The notes under the pieces were generated by a model. That model was not told the origin of the DNA and did not search any database. It worked only from the letters and a program-made list of their open reading frames with translations. Below are positions 24,500 through 36,709 of a stretch of DNA of 64,000 bases, piece by piece. The stretch's first letter is position 1, and each line of letters starts with the position of its first letter. The position numbers and the translations under genes were made by a program. This stretch comes from Bugula neritina (Eukaryota; Bryozoa; Gymnolaemata; Cheilostomatida; Bugulidae), in the NCBI GenBank assembly GCA_964035545.1, contig OZ037771.1:2780628-2844627 (forward strand), given 5' to 3'.

Positions 24500-26642
24500 A
24501 GAGTGTGCCAAATATTTACTTGCAAAGTCTATAGTTAAATACAAGCATTAGAAAAAGAATTCCAGTGTAAATGGCTGCTATTAAAAAAAAATGTTGATAC
24601 ATCTTCAAGTTTACCCCTAAGTTTTTATTGGTTTGCCTGCTATTTAAACTAAGTTTATCTATATAGATTTATATAACTTTACTAATTTATTCGTGAAGTT
24701 GCCAATTTTTTGTGTACACATTTTTAAATCCGTCCAACTCCAACTTCACTGGCATTTAGAATATACACTATCATTTACTGAAAGTCAACTAAGTGTAAAA
24801 ATCAACAAAAATTATTTACATTTCTTAAATTTATTTTTAATAAAACATAACAATACTATAATAATTTGTTGTCAGTGACATGGTGAACAAGAAAAGGAAT
24901 TATTTCTGCTATGAGTGAGGTTACGGGAGATGGTTAGAAATTATTTTTAAATCATAGAGTTAAAGCAGCCTGAAGTGTGCACAGCAAATTTTGCATTCCA
25001 AATCAGTTAATTTTCACGCCTACTCATAGCAAAAAATAACTTCTTGCAACAATACTCTGGATAAACCACAATAAAATGAGTTGAATTAAAGAAACAGACA
25101 AGGTAAAATGAAACTCAATTTGATAAAAAGAGATCGGTTAGCTTAACCTCCAACTACAAAACACGAATTAGAATAAAAACAACAACTTACAGCTGTAGTA
25201 AAAACAAAACAAAAACAATCACAAATTATTAAACCTATTTATTGCATTTCTATTTAGTGCTGTGCCTAAATTCTAGCTATTAAAAAGATAATTCAAATAA
25301 AATTTCAAATAACATAACATAAATTGTATTATTTTTGTTTGTCAGCTCAAGCAAAAACTCAATTGGTTAACAAGGAGATAGATGAAGATGCAGGCATTAC
25401 AAAGCAACAAATACAATGCCAAGGTCATTGGTGTTGACCAATTAACAATCACTAGGAATGCGTGTTCATGAATTTAGAAGAAAATACATCATGCAAAAAA
25501 TAATGTGGGCTGCACAAGTTTCATTGAAAGAACAAGCACTAACAAAAACAAGAAAAATGAATGCATTTACTCGTACTAATAAGGCAACTCCTAAAAATAG
25601 CAACAGCTGAAAGTTATGACTTGAAAATAACAAATATATCAAGCACATCAACTTGTGATTGTCATTACTACACTACTTTAAATAATAATAAACTAGCAGT
25701 AGTAAGATTATAGAACAAACATTTCAAACACCAAAACTATTATAGAAACAAAACACAATAATAAAAAGGATAACAATTCAAATACGTTTTTTTGGCTATT
25801 TAAAAATATTTCAACTTCAATCACGTAATAACAGCATGCAGAAAGTTTAGTTCTTGTTCGGCTCAACTGAGTAAAAATTTTAAAAAATCGGCATAAAAGA
25901 GGCAAACAGCAAAATCCAGAGACAAAAGCCAAGTGAAAAGGTATCAAAATGTTGCATGCAAATAAAACTTCTAATTCCCTACTGCGTAAAATACATGCAA
26001 TTACTATCAAATAGAGCCATAAAACCATAAAATATGTATATAAGTAAAACGCCTAACAATAATATGCTGGTCAAAATTAAAATAGTAGAAACAAGGTGAT
26101 TGGTAACAATAAGACATCCAAAACAGATTTTAAAATGAAAATATTTGGCAGTTAGCCAAGAAACTGGATCATTAGTCTCAAACCTTAATCGGGAGAATCT
26201 GATTAACCATTGATCCAGATAATGGAATTCAAAAGTACAACAGAGCTACTATTATGAAAATATCAAGATAAAAATCATCAAAGCAACTAAAACGTTAACA
26301 GAAGTGAAACCATCACATTAAAAGTAAACAGTAAAAACAAGTAGCAGCGAGTCAACTGGGGGGACAACTTCTGACAAACTAGAGTACTTTATTTGGGAGG
26401 TGAAATTGCTGCTACATTTACGATTATGGGGGAAGATAGAAAATCAATAAAACCATAAAAGAAGATGGCGGCAAAACCATAGCTGACGGTTGCTACAGAT
26501 AAAACAGCTTTTTACGAAAGAAAACAGTTAAAACAAATAATATAAATGAGAAACACATATTCATGAATAAAATAATGACTAAAGACAGTTACAAACTTAA
26601 CAGAGCAGAGGAGACAACACAGATTGACTGATGGAGTGAAAG
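24500..26642. other. Convergent intergenic region between DNAH2 and brat, with poly(A) signal candidates
   Basis: No coding signal is visible. It holds the 3' UTRs of both genes. For DNAH2, ATTAAA at 24580-24585 and AATAAA at 24839-24844 are 80 and 340 bases past the stop. For brat, AATAAA on the minus strand at 26388-26393 is 250 bases past its stop. The sequence is A-rich on the plus strand throughout. Which signals are used cannot be told from sequence. Confidence 0.5.
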
Positions 26643-29600
26643 TTATCTGTAGAAATCAGTGGCAAACGATTCGAATGCAGAAGAAGGGGTATAGGAGCCA
26701 GAGGCATACTTGTAGATGTAGAGGCGGTAGTCCTTGCTGGCCAACACAATGGAGTTTTCATCCAGTAGAGCCACGTCAAAGCACTGGGCGTGTTTCACCT
26801 TGCTCTCTAGTGCTTGCTGGATCTGTCCATCCTGCGAGACAAGTATACTACTATTAGTACTACTACCACTTCTACTACCACTACTACTACAACCACTAGT
26901 AATAGTACTACCAATACTACTGCTACTGCTGCTGCTGCTGCTACTGCTACTACTACTACCACTACTATTACTACTACCACTACTACTACTTCTATTAGTA
27001 CTACTACAGCTAGTACTATTACCACTAATACTGAAGATTACTATCACATACTAATATTTACACATCTCACATAAAAGGCACACAGCTATACCTGCAGTAT
27101 ATCATACATGGTCAGAATGGTAGGCTAACTAAACACTATTCAAATACGTTGTCGCTCACCTGGGAGAAGATGGTCAGGTTAAAGTTGTTGTGGTTGTCGG
27201 CAATCAGTATTTCTCCGGATGAGTTGATGCCTACACCAATAGGATAGTTGCTTACACCTTCTCCACCGATCTGACGCGTGAACTGACCTAACAGAACGCA
27301 CAAAGACACGTCATTTCACTCTCATCAAAAAAGCACAATATAGTATCCTAAGATACTCAAGATAGATAAACAACTTTGAAAGCACAAGGAATTGCCCGCC
27401 CCCTTCTATCATAAGAAATCTGATTATCTACATACAGATTGGTTTGGTGTACAGAGATCATTCTGCTTGATGTCTACACACATACCTTGATAGTTGAACA
27501 CTTTAACACAATGAGCTCTATTGTCACTTATAAAGATCTCTTCCTCGTCGTTCACCACAACGCCGTTAGGGAACTCAAGATGCTTCGAGCAGTTGAATTT
27601 CTGGAGGATATTTCCAAACAGGTCGAAAATAACGACTCGCATCACCTGAGTGGAAGAGCAGAGATATTAGTCAACATGTACACTAGATATCACTAGATAT
27701 CAGTGATTATCAGTAGACAGTGACAAAGCAGCAGAATAGCAGGGTTGTAGCTCAAACAGCGGTAATCAGTAAACTGGGAGTAATGCTCTCCTGATAGAAC
27801 TATTCAAGTTTCCTAAACTAATTGTGACAGCACGGATGCTGTGTGCTGGTTGCAAAGATGCAACTCAACCTTTTGCCAAAAGTTTATATTTCTCACAAAA
27901 CTTTAACAAATATTTGGGCAGTACAGTCTAAGTTGTCTGCATCTTTAACAAAAGCAAACTTTCCTCTTTCAGTTCTTGAGCTGTACTGACTCATCAAACA
28001 AAAGCTACCAGTAAAAAGCTATTGCAAAAGCTTTCACAAAAAGCTTTCATCAAACAATATTCTACTTGAAGCTAGAACAAAAATTCCCGTAACACCTACG
28101 TAAACATTTCCCTAAGTGTTTACAATTAAAAATGTTTGAAAAAAAGCCTTTTTATAGTAAAACTCAATGTGGGGCAACATTTGATAAAAGCATACAATAT
28201 TCTTCACAAAATGAAAGTAGAAATTGCCTTCCCTTGTCAGGGAGAAATCCCAAAACCCATTATCTTTTGAGATAAAAAAATTCAGTTCTAAGCGTGAGTG
28301 ACAGAGTTTGTACAGTCTAGGAAATAATGAGTGTTGCATAAATAAAGTGATTGATTATTGATGATTCAGAACAATCGATGTGACATAGCAATATTCAAGT
28401 CTTGCATACTTTGACCATAAAAAAGACAACTTTCACTCATAAACACAGTGAAAACTAACTTATACTAGAAATGATGAAATGTGGCATAATTAGTCAGTCA
28501 TCAGAAATAAAATAGAGTACGAAAAGGTTGTGAAAGTCACTCCCACTTGAAGGACAAGACAGAAAAGGTAAAGATTAACTGGGTATAAATCTGCTTAGGA
28601 AAAGTAAGCCGAGATGATTTCACATGACAGAAAGCTGGTGATGGTGGAGAAGAGGTGTTACTAGTGCTAGCAGTTGGTTGGTGGGCAGAGTCGATGAGAT
28701 CTCATCAAAAGAGGCAATAAAACCAGCTTAACATAGAATTAAACAGATTAAGTAGATTTACTCATTACACCCAAACCACAGTCAATCTGTGTGGATTAGC
28801 AGTGAATCACAGATGTCTAGGAACCTAAGACTAGGCTGGGTGGGCACACCTACTACCCGAGATATACTGAAAAGTTGCAATATTTCAGCTAAGATAGCCT
28901 GTATTCCTAGGAATACTGAGGTTGCTATGAGGCTGGCTCACCTTACACTCCACTATCACAATACGACCCATATTGTCCACAGTAACACCCCGAGGGTGCT
29001 GCAACACGTTGGCTCCAAACTTTCTCACAAACTGCCCGTACTGGTTGAAGATCTGAACCTGGTGAGTCGGACTTCGCTCCGTCACCACAATGTCACCTGA
29101 CAGAAGACAAGTGTCCATTAATATGACTCGTGAGGAACGAGGAAACAGTGTGTTGTATCATTCAACGCAATAAAGCGAGTCAACTCAATAATTCAACAAC
29201 ATATAATATTCCAGTCATGTTTTGTACAAGTCAGGGTTGAAATGTGAGAAGAGAAATTATGGTCTCACCAGTTTGCTTTACCACCGCCACTCTATTGGGG
29301 TACAGAAGTTGTCCGTCCCGTTTGCCGCATTCACCAAACTGAAACTTAAACCTTCCTTCGCTGTCAAAGATCTGGATGCGGTGATTGTTTGTGTCAGCAA
29401 CAATGATGTCTCCTTGAGCGTTCACAGCAACGCCACTCGGCTCGGAGAACTGGCCTACAACAGGAAATGGTGAAATCCTAAACAGTTGAACGTAAAACCG
29501 GTTGAAGAATAGTGAGTTAGTGTTTGAATTGGCACAAGGTTCTTGCTTTGTATCAGTAAATAGGCTAATCCACTGCTAACAAAGTTTCACTTGAAAGAAG

Positions 29601-30231
29601 AAAAAATTTTGACGAAAGAAAGAAAAATGTTGAAAAGTTGGCATTTATTAAAATTTAACAATGTGTGGACATCTTCCTTGAATATTATCTCTTCTTTTTC
29701 AATACCGTCATACAAAAGTGAAGCCGGAACTGCTAGCCCAGCAGCTGGCTACAATCTACTCCACAGATTACACTTTGGCAGATGGAATCTGTTGTGGGGG
29801 CGTCACATCACAGCATTACGTCACGTCACAGTGATCTACTTGTCAGACTGAATTCTCTCACCCGGAACTTATCAGTATGCAGACATTCATTTATTAGTCA
29901 AAGTTTCAACTGAAGTGGCCATAGAAGCACGTCACTAAGAGCTACGAAAGATCTCAACAACTGATCTCTAGTCCAAATCTCCACACAATCTACTTAAGGG
30001 GAAAAAAGGCAGAACATTCTAGACTCTTACCTTCCAGTATTCCAAACTCCCCAAACTTGCAGCGGTATATCATCTTCTGGCGCTTGATCTGAGACTTGGG
30101 AGGGTAAATGTTGGTGTTGAGTAGCCGGCTCATGTCGGTCATGTGACCCGCAGGTTGTGCGAGAGGAATAGACGGCAGCGGGAACAGTTCACTTTCACTC
30201 ACCGCAGGAATAGCGCTGCCACTGTCAAATG
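26643..30231 (-). CDS. brat: brat exons 10-15: NHL six-bladed propeller
   Basis: Exons 30231-30031, 29454-29269, 29096-28942, 27645-27486, 27287-27160 and 26831-26643. Blades are visible as repeated Gly-V-A-V / G-D-I-h-V-A-D-x-x-N-H-R-I-Q-I-F units. Examples are GVAVNAQGDIIVADTNNHRI, RVAVVKQTGDIVVTERSPTH, PRGVTVDNMGRIVIVECKV, FPNGVVVNDEEEIFISDNRA and IGVGINSSGEILIADNHNNF. The phases (1,1,0,1,0) join without gaps. The last residues after LYIYKY form a short tail ending ATDFYR. The propeller binds U-rich RNA in the family. Confidence 0.93.
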
Positions 30232-33200
30232 CTGCCAAAATCCAGAGACAGTGTGCTGTTACATCGGCAGTTTCAAATATAGAGCACATTACAAACACTA
30301 CTGAGTCCATGTAAGCAGCTATTGAGGTCAACACCTGTATTTACATATTTACATAGTGAGGGGGGTTCCCTTCCCCCCCCCCACCTACACATTAGCTGGT
30401 GCTGAATACAACTAAGTGCTGGAATAATGTATCAACTAATTATGGAGAAATGAGCACACTTCAAGGCTGTGAAATGTTACATGTTTAAAGATATGATTTA
30501 AAGTATTGATTTTATGGGTCTACATCCTTCACATTGCTAATGTTAGCCTTTGCTAAAACTATCTATACATACTCCATATGTACATCTCTATACATCTCTA
30601 TATACACTAATATGTCACTGCATCCACCCCACTCAATATCACAATCATAATTGAACTCATGTTTACTCAGCTATAACAACTGCACCCCACCATTCTATTA
30701 TTATTAGATTACACCAGTGTTAGTCCATGCCTTCCAGCTATTAAACACTCCCTAGTTACAGTTTTATTCAATTTACCGTTTGACCAGGCCTCGTATGCAT
30801 TCTGATTGGTCACAGCATTGATGTCTGAGCTGCTACTGACGAATGAGAAGCCATTTAACCCGTTCATGGAGTTCAGAGATGTGTTGCTGCCTCCAAATCG
30901 CCCTAAAAATAGCAACCAGATCTATATATAGAAACCAGATATACAATACCAACTTATGCATGCAGTAGCTGGGAGAGTGCTGATTAGCATACAAGGTAAT
31001 TAAAATGCATACATTACACTAATAATGCATGCATTTTAATTTCACTCATTATTATGTAATGGAACTACACAGAAATGGTGAACAGAGTTGAGTCATTAGA
31101 TTATGCAACAGTTTCACCAACTGTGAGTCACTATTCTCCCTTCCACGTCAAAGAACAGATTCCACATGCTTTACTCATACGTATTATATAAGATGGTGAA
31201 AATGTTGAGGAATAGAGTCATGTGCTACATTATATATGTTATAATATATAAACGAATATATGAGCTATTACATCTAAGCCATAGTGGTTTAGAGTGTGTG
31301 ATATTATATTATACTATACAATATACAATAAACAAGTACTAGACACAATAAACAAGTACTAGACACAATAAACAAGTACTAGACATGTTGGGAGTTTATT
31401 AAACTCACCAAAGTGGTCCAGATTAGTGGCTACGCTGGACACCGCCTTGTTAGTTGGAGCTGCAGAGCTGCTGGGCCGGGCTATAGGCTGGGGTCTAGTC
31501 TCACAGTTAGTCTGGCGGATGTAGCCAAACGTATTGTTGACACTGACTTTCATTGCCTGCGGGAGACAACACAAGGCTATATGACAGAAGGAGAAACATT
31601 AGTGAGTAACGCCCAAATCTCAGATTGCTGACTTTACCCATCGCTGCCGAGGCAAGACAAGGTACAATATGGCTGCCATTACCTGGTAGTTGGAGACAAA
31701 CTCCAGATCCGAACGCTCAGATGACAACAGGTTGCTGTCGTCCGGCTGGAAGGCTAAACACTCTTGGATTCGAGAGGTAATAAGCTTCTTAAAAGCGAGA
31801 ACCTCGGTGGGAGGGGTGAACTTGAGGAGTTTATCACTGAACTCAATGCAAGAGTACATCTTATCTACCATCACCTGCATGCTGGATATCTGCCCCTCTA
31901 GGGTTGTCTGGAAATATAGGAGGACATACAGACAGATAGAAACCCTTTGCAGTGCTTAATAGCGTGCCAACTCTAAACTAAACCCACAGTAATGAATATA
32001 ATTCCAACATTATTTATAACAAATTGCTAGCAAACAATCAACCTCACCACTTTGGGTTCCAATAAATTACGGGCTAATGTACCATTTAGATGGTGGAAAC
32101 TAGCAGGGAGCTTAGCGGATCTCTGTATACACTCAGGTGCTAACATAATGACCCATGAAATTAAACTGAGCATTGCAATGAGCTTTAAGCTAATCCTCAT
32201 TAGAAACCACAAAACTAGACGTTAAGTCACCACCATGTAGCATCTGGAACAGTTTGGGGTTTCTGCAGCCATTAATTTGATAGTCAGGTGGAAATGTGTT
32301 CAGCAGGTAAAATATCGCTTATACTTTTATTGTAAATTTATAAAAAAAAACCAAAGTATATTTATCATGAATTTATAGAGCTCCAACATATGTATATTTC
32401 TTTTTTAATTAGAAAAATGATTTGCAAAAAGTTCTGCATCAAAATTTATGACCCTGAGTTCATTTTTCTGGAAATTTAATTTATTAAATTATTGCCCGAC
32501 TTTTCAGTTGAACGGGATAGTTCAAATGTCAAAATTTCTTTGATTGACATTATCAAAGAGATGATTTAATTTATATAAAACTATCAGAGCATTACTGAAC
32601 TATTATTACACAAGAAATAAGACAGGCGTAAAGGAAATAACAGGCATTTTGGGACCTTCCTATCAATAAAACAATGTATAATTTAATATTCTAATAGCTT
32701 ATGTAACATGCTTAGGAAATAAGATAATCAGCCTATCAACTAATACAGAGCACTCTACTGTAAACCATAAAATACATTATGGTTATTACAATGGCAATTG
32801 AACCAGTAGCTATAATGAAAAGTAATATATTAAAATTGCATCAGTATATCATTTTTATTGCACAGTTTTTAAAGCAGAAAGATTCATTACACAATCACAA
32901 TATTCCAAAGTGGTCCAGCAGTAAATATAAGTTCCTCTCAAAAAGCCAAAATATTAATAATAAATAAATATGACAATGCCTGGCATAAAACAACTTGGTG
33001 AGGAACATTTCCACCTCGTGCAATAGCTCACCTGTTTGTTGGTGTAGATAGTATCCAACTCTTTCAGCATTTCCTCTCTTCTCCTACCGACCAGGGTCAC
33101 CAGTTCATCGTGAGCTTTCTGTATGCTGACTGTGGCAGCTTGCCGTTGGTCTCCTAGTCTGCGAACAACACATGGTTACTATTAATAGACACAGAGACAA

Positions 33201-36200
33201 CAGTACAGGTGTAACGGCAAACATGCATAAACATGAAAAGACTTTTGTTTAAAATTTTTAGTTGCACATCAAAAAGTGCAATAAACTCTGAAAACAATTA
33301 TAGTTTATTTATAACCAAATGTAATCAAATTGGCAGAGGTGACATGGGTATAATATATTAGCCTATGAAATAATATATTAGCCTACCACAACTAAAAACT
33401 AATTAACTCATCTCAAGGAAGTGCCAAATGTTATAAAAAACAAATATACATAATAGGGTGGGAGACTTCACTTTTGTACATATATCATTAAGCACGGTGT
33501 TTGATCACCTCTCTACAAAGCAAGAGAATACTGCCTAGTCATGGCATGCTCTTCTTGAGTGACCTACTAAGGGTGACAAGTGCATCACGTACTGCAGTGC
33601 TGATGTCTGGCAGGGCCAGTTGTGTGAAGGGTAAAGGAGGAGGGTAGTTTACAACCAGCTGGTTTGATATGTCGAGGTCAACAAATCTCTAGAAGAAATT
33701 ACTGAAGAACTTAGACATGTTCAACTCTTAGCCTCTACACTGCATATCCTGTGCAACAGGAAAGAGGTGACACAGGGTGAAGGATATTCCAAATATTGCA
33801 GACGTTGAACAGTAGACCCACAATGCAATGCAAAATCCCTGGTCTCTCACATCATATGCCAGGACTGCAGTTTTATCCTTACAAAAAGTAAGCAGGAAAT
33901 AAAACAGGAAACATACTTGGTGGTCGTCAGTTCCAGAACTTTCTTGTAGCTGCAGATCTGACTGGCCTTCACCTTGCCGGCTCCGATACACTGTCTTATC
34001 TCCTCTATGAGAGGCGTGCAGCAATCCTTGAGCAGCTCGTAGTTGTGCAGCTGCAACAGACAGACTTACAGACTGACAGACAGACAGACGTACACACTGA
34101 CAGGGGTGTCACATTTACTACTCTGCGTGTGGAAGTGATGCATATGGTGGGCCGCGCCCGCCTGTGCAATCATTGAATTTATTAACTCTTAGCGACGGAA
34201 TATTTAAATTCATAGAAAGAGATAGAAAGTGGCAACGTGGTCAGCCATTGTTGGCAAGGTGCACATGCCACTTATAAATCACTCTCCATCACCAAGACAA
34301 AAGGCAGATAATTGAATTTGCATAAATATTTTACAAATTTGGTTAAACCCACTGGCTAGTAATACATTAAGCTGAGTTTAAGGAGCAGTAAGGGAGAGAG
34401 AGATTACATTTGTGTCTGGAGAATAACTGTTGGGAAATGGTTGATGATGAAATCAGCTGATTCAGAGTAGAGAGTTAGTAATAAGGAACTAGTCTGTGTG
34501 TTTACATATGTAGTAGAGTAATACTATACAGAGTAACAGAGTAATACTACAGAGTAACAGACAGACACACCTCGTGGGCAGGCTCACACAGAGTGCAGAT
34601 GTACTGGTCACAATCCCGACAGTATTTGTCCACTGTTTCAGCTTTGTGTACCTCACAGAAGACGGCCTTTTCCTTGCCTTCTGCAATACGGTATACACCT
34701 TCTATATATAGTACTGAGTTACATAGTAATATATAAGTTACATAGTAATATATAAGTTACATAGTAATATACAAGTTACATAGTAATATATAAGTTACAT
34801 TGTAATATATATTTCAATATTTAAATTCACAAATTTGGTTTGAGAGGAATTTTCTTCACTAACATTTGTTCGAAACTAACAAAGGAAGAGGCTGAGGTAA
34901 GTTACTGAGCAGTTCAGTAACTTACCTGTAAGTTAACACACTTACTTTCCCCACCGCTAGTGCTCAGGCTCTTGAGAGGCTCGACTCGGTGGTCCTTGAA
35001 GCAGTACATGTACTGGTGAGCGGACATGCAGTTCTGGCAGAGATAGTTGGCGCAGTCGAAGCACTTTCCCTTGGCGCTGGTCTCCTTACTCTTGCAGCCC
35101 GTGCAGCTCACCATTGCCTGGTCTATCACTGTAAACACAGCCAATTCACGTGTACTGTTACAAAAACACCATCACGGAATTATCGCATGAAAGCAATCAA
35201 AAGCAAATAACTAACCTTAACAACATTGCACTGTTGCGACATGACATGCAGTGATATTAATATGGAGTAATATTTAATAGCTGGCATCACACATACCCTT
35301 AGACTCCAGCACAGCATTGATAGCGCTGTCACAAGGCAGGGCTGACAGGCCCCCTACTGGTACGCTAGTAGCTTGGTGGCACTCGGGACAAGCAATGGTC
35401 TGATTTAAACTAGGCTGTTTCTCCAGGCAGCTCTGGCAGAATGTATGGAAACAGTCCAACACCTACAACAGCACGGCAGCAGCTGTGAACTATTGACCTC
35501 TAGTAGCAGCAGTTGGATTGTGAAGGAACTGGCAATCATTTTTTTAGCCTCTGAGCCAGGAGAATATCTAGTGCAGTTGTCCCTCCTATCAGCTAGGACA
35601 AAACTGTGCAGTTGTAGAGGCAGCAGTGGCAGCATCTAATGTAGTGACCTTAGTTGATGGGTTGACTAAACCATGCTAACCAGGTTACTCCAAAGAGTGA
35701 ATCATTTTTAGCACACCATGTAGAAGCAAGAATGTGAAGAGTTATACCAACCAAGAGGTTGGGAGAAGCGCAAAAAAGTTCTAAGCTGTAGCAACAATCA
35801 ACAGGTTGCGAACTTCAAAGATGTCCATAGATTACAAATGTACACATACATCAGATCTATTAAACCACTTTAGCCGGGATTAGCAGAGATGTAATTAAGG
35901 TGTCGAGGATTACTTAAAATGCCTGAGAAAGTATCTCTCCAGTAGCTACACTCTGTCCTTATCACACAACACAGACTAATATATCACTTCTTTGTCACCC
36001 AACAACCTCTTAGCAGTCACTCCACTCAACTTTCATCAAAGTGATCCCCTCCATCATTTCTACCTCAACTTCATTTCAGAGTACAGAATCTGCACATCTC
36101 ACTGAATGGCAACAAGCAATCAAAATTTGCGTAGAAAAATCTTTTTATCCGTTATTGTAGGATAATCTCCACTTTCAGTTTCATTTTTAATAAACACTCC

Positions 36201-36709
36201 AAACTTTGCTATATTGGTTTTATCTTGAAGTCACAAATACTAACTAGAGTGTACTGTAGCAGCTAAAAGTAGCAAGCTGCCCCTACTCCAGTGACTGTCA
36301 AAGAGATAATCAAATTACAAGGTGCATGAGTCATCAAGGTCACCTCAAGGTTACCCACTATAATCTATATGTACCCATTACACTGTTACCCCATTACACC
36401 TGGGCTATATAGTGCTAGAATATGGAGTGTTACACTTACCTTTGGAAAGGTGAAGGTTTGGCTACATGAGGGACACTTAGTGGATATGGTGGTGGGCCTG
36501 GGGTGGTCTGAGCTGTCCCCATTGCTGGATGCCCCGCTACTACTCACATCTATCCCACTGCTACTCGTGAAGTGGTTAGAGAACGCATCACCACCGCTGT
36601 CGTGAGAGTCCGTGCCACATATAGAACTAGCATTGCTTGGTGACGTAATGTTTGTAGCCGGCTGGTAGTTTGGTGAGGTGACAGAAGATGTTACCGTGTC
36701 ACTTGCCAT
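26643..36709 (-). CDS. brat: Brat-type TRIM-NHL protein (RING, two B-boxes, coiled coil, NHL)
   Basis: Fifteen coding exons on the minus strand join in one frame to 835 residues. In transcript order they are 36709-36440, 35462-35297, 35128-34946, 34680-34571, 34050-33917, 33158-33032, 31907-31683, 31556-31409, 30902-30777, 30231-30031, 29454-29269, 29096-28942, 27645-27486, 27287-27160 and 26831-26643 (TAA at 26643-26645). The NHL part is very close to Drosophila Brat as I recall it (IGVGINSSGEILIADNHNNF, LASKDYRLYIYKY). Brat represses translation of mRNAs such as hunchback through Pumilio/Nanos complexes and binds RNA with its NHL top face. This protein also has an N-terminal RING, which fly Brat lacks, so ubiquitin ligase activity is possible. 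The start is the first ATG of the open frame. A noncoding 5' exon upstream is likely but not identified. Confidence 0.92.
26846..27040. repeat. ACTACT/TGCTGC trinucleotide array in last brat intron
   Basis: ACTACTACC-like words with a core of (CTG)n/(CTA)n, directly upstream (in transcript sense) of the brat last-exon acceptor at 26832-26833. Ser-rich, Val-rich and Thr-rich open frames here are products of the repeat. Confidence 0.9.
30777..34050 (-). CDS. brat: brat exons 5-9: coiled coil and linker
   Basis: Exons 34050-33917, 33158-33032, 31907-31683, 31556-31409 and 30902-30777. The helical part runs through LHNYELLKDCCTPLIEEIRQ, QRQAATVSIQKAHDELVTLV, RREEMLKELDTIYTNKQ and MVDKMYSCIEFSDKLLKF, as expected for a TRIM dimer coiled coil. 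FVSNYQAMKVSVNNTFGYIR closes it and resembles the same place in Brat. The next exons give a Ser/Ala/Asn-rich linker of low complexity (NSMNGLNGFSFVSSSSDINA) that is probably disordered. The intron between 33159 and 33916 holds a coding-like block reported in the findings. Confidence 0.85.
31325..31384. repeat. 20-bp tandem repeat, three copies
   Basis: Three identical ACAATAAACAAGTACTAGAC units, in the intron just downstream (transcript sense) of the brat exon ending at 31409. Confidence 0.9.
34571..36709 (-). CDS. brat: brat exons 1-4: N-terminal tail, RING, B-box1, B-box2
   Basis: Residues 1-76 are a low-complexity Ser/Thr/Gly/Asp tail. The C3HC4 RING is C79-x2-C82-x11-C94-x-H96-x2-C99-x2-C102-x12-C115-x2-C118. 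It is split by the first coding intron immediately before VLDCFHTFC. B-box1 uses C154, C157, C168, C171, C176, C179 and the His/Cys set near H183-H192. B-box2 uses C215-x2-H218, C227-x2-C230 and C235-x2-C238 with a final H242. All zinc ligands are intact. The first intron (35463-36439) has no coding signal. Confidence 0.9.
34714..34805. repeat. 19-bp tandem repeat, about five copies
   Basis: GTTACATAGTAATATATAA units with few changes, just upstream (transcript sense) of the brat exon 34680-34571. Confidence 0.85.

Noticed and set aside
26643-27074. Ser-, Leu-, Val- and Thr-rich open frames
   Set aside because: Trinucleotide array in the last brat intron; the real exon starts at 26831 after CTCGCAG.
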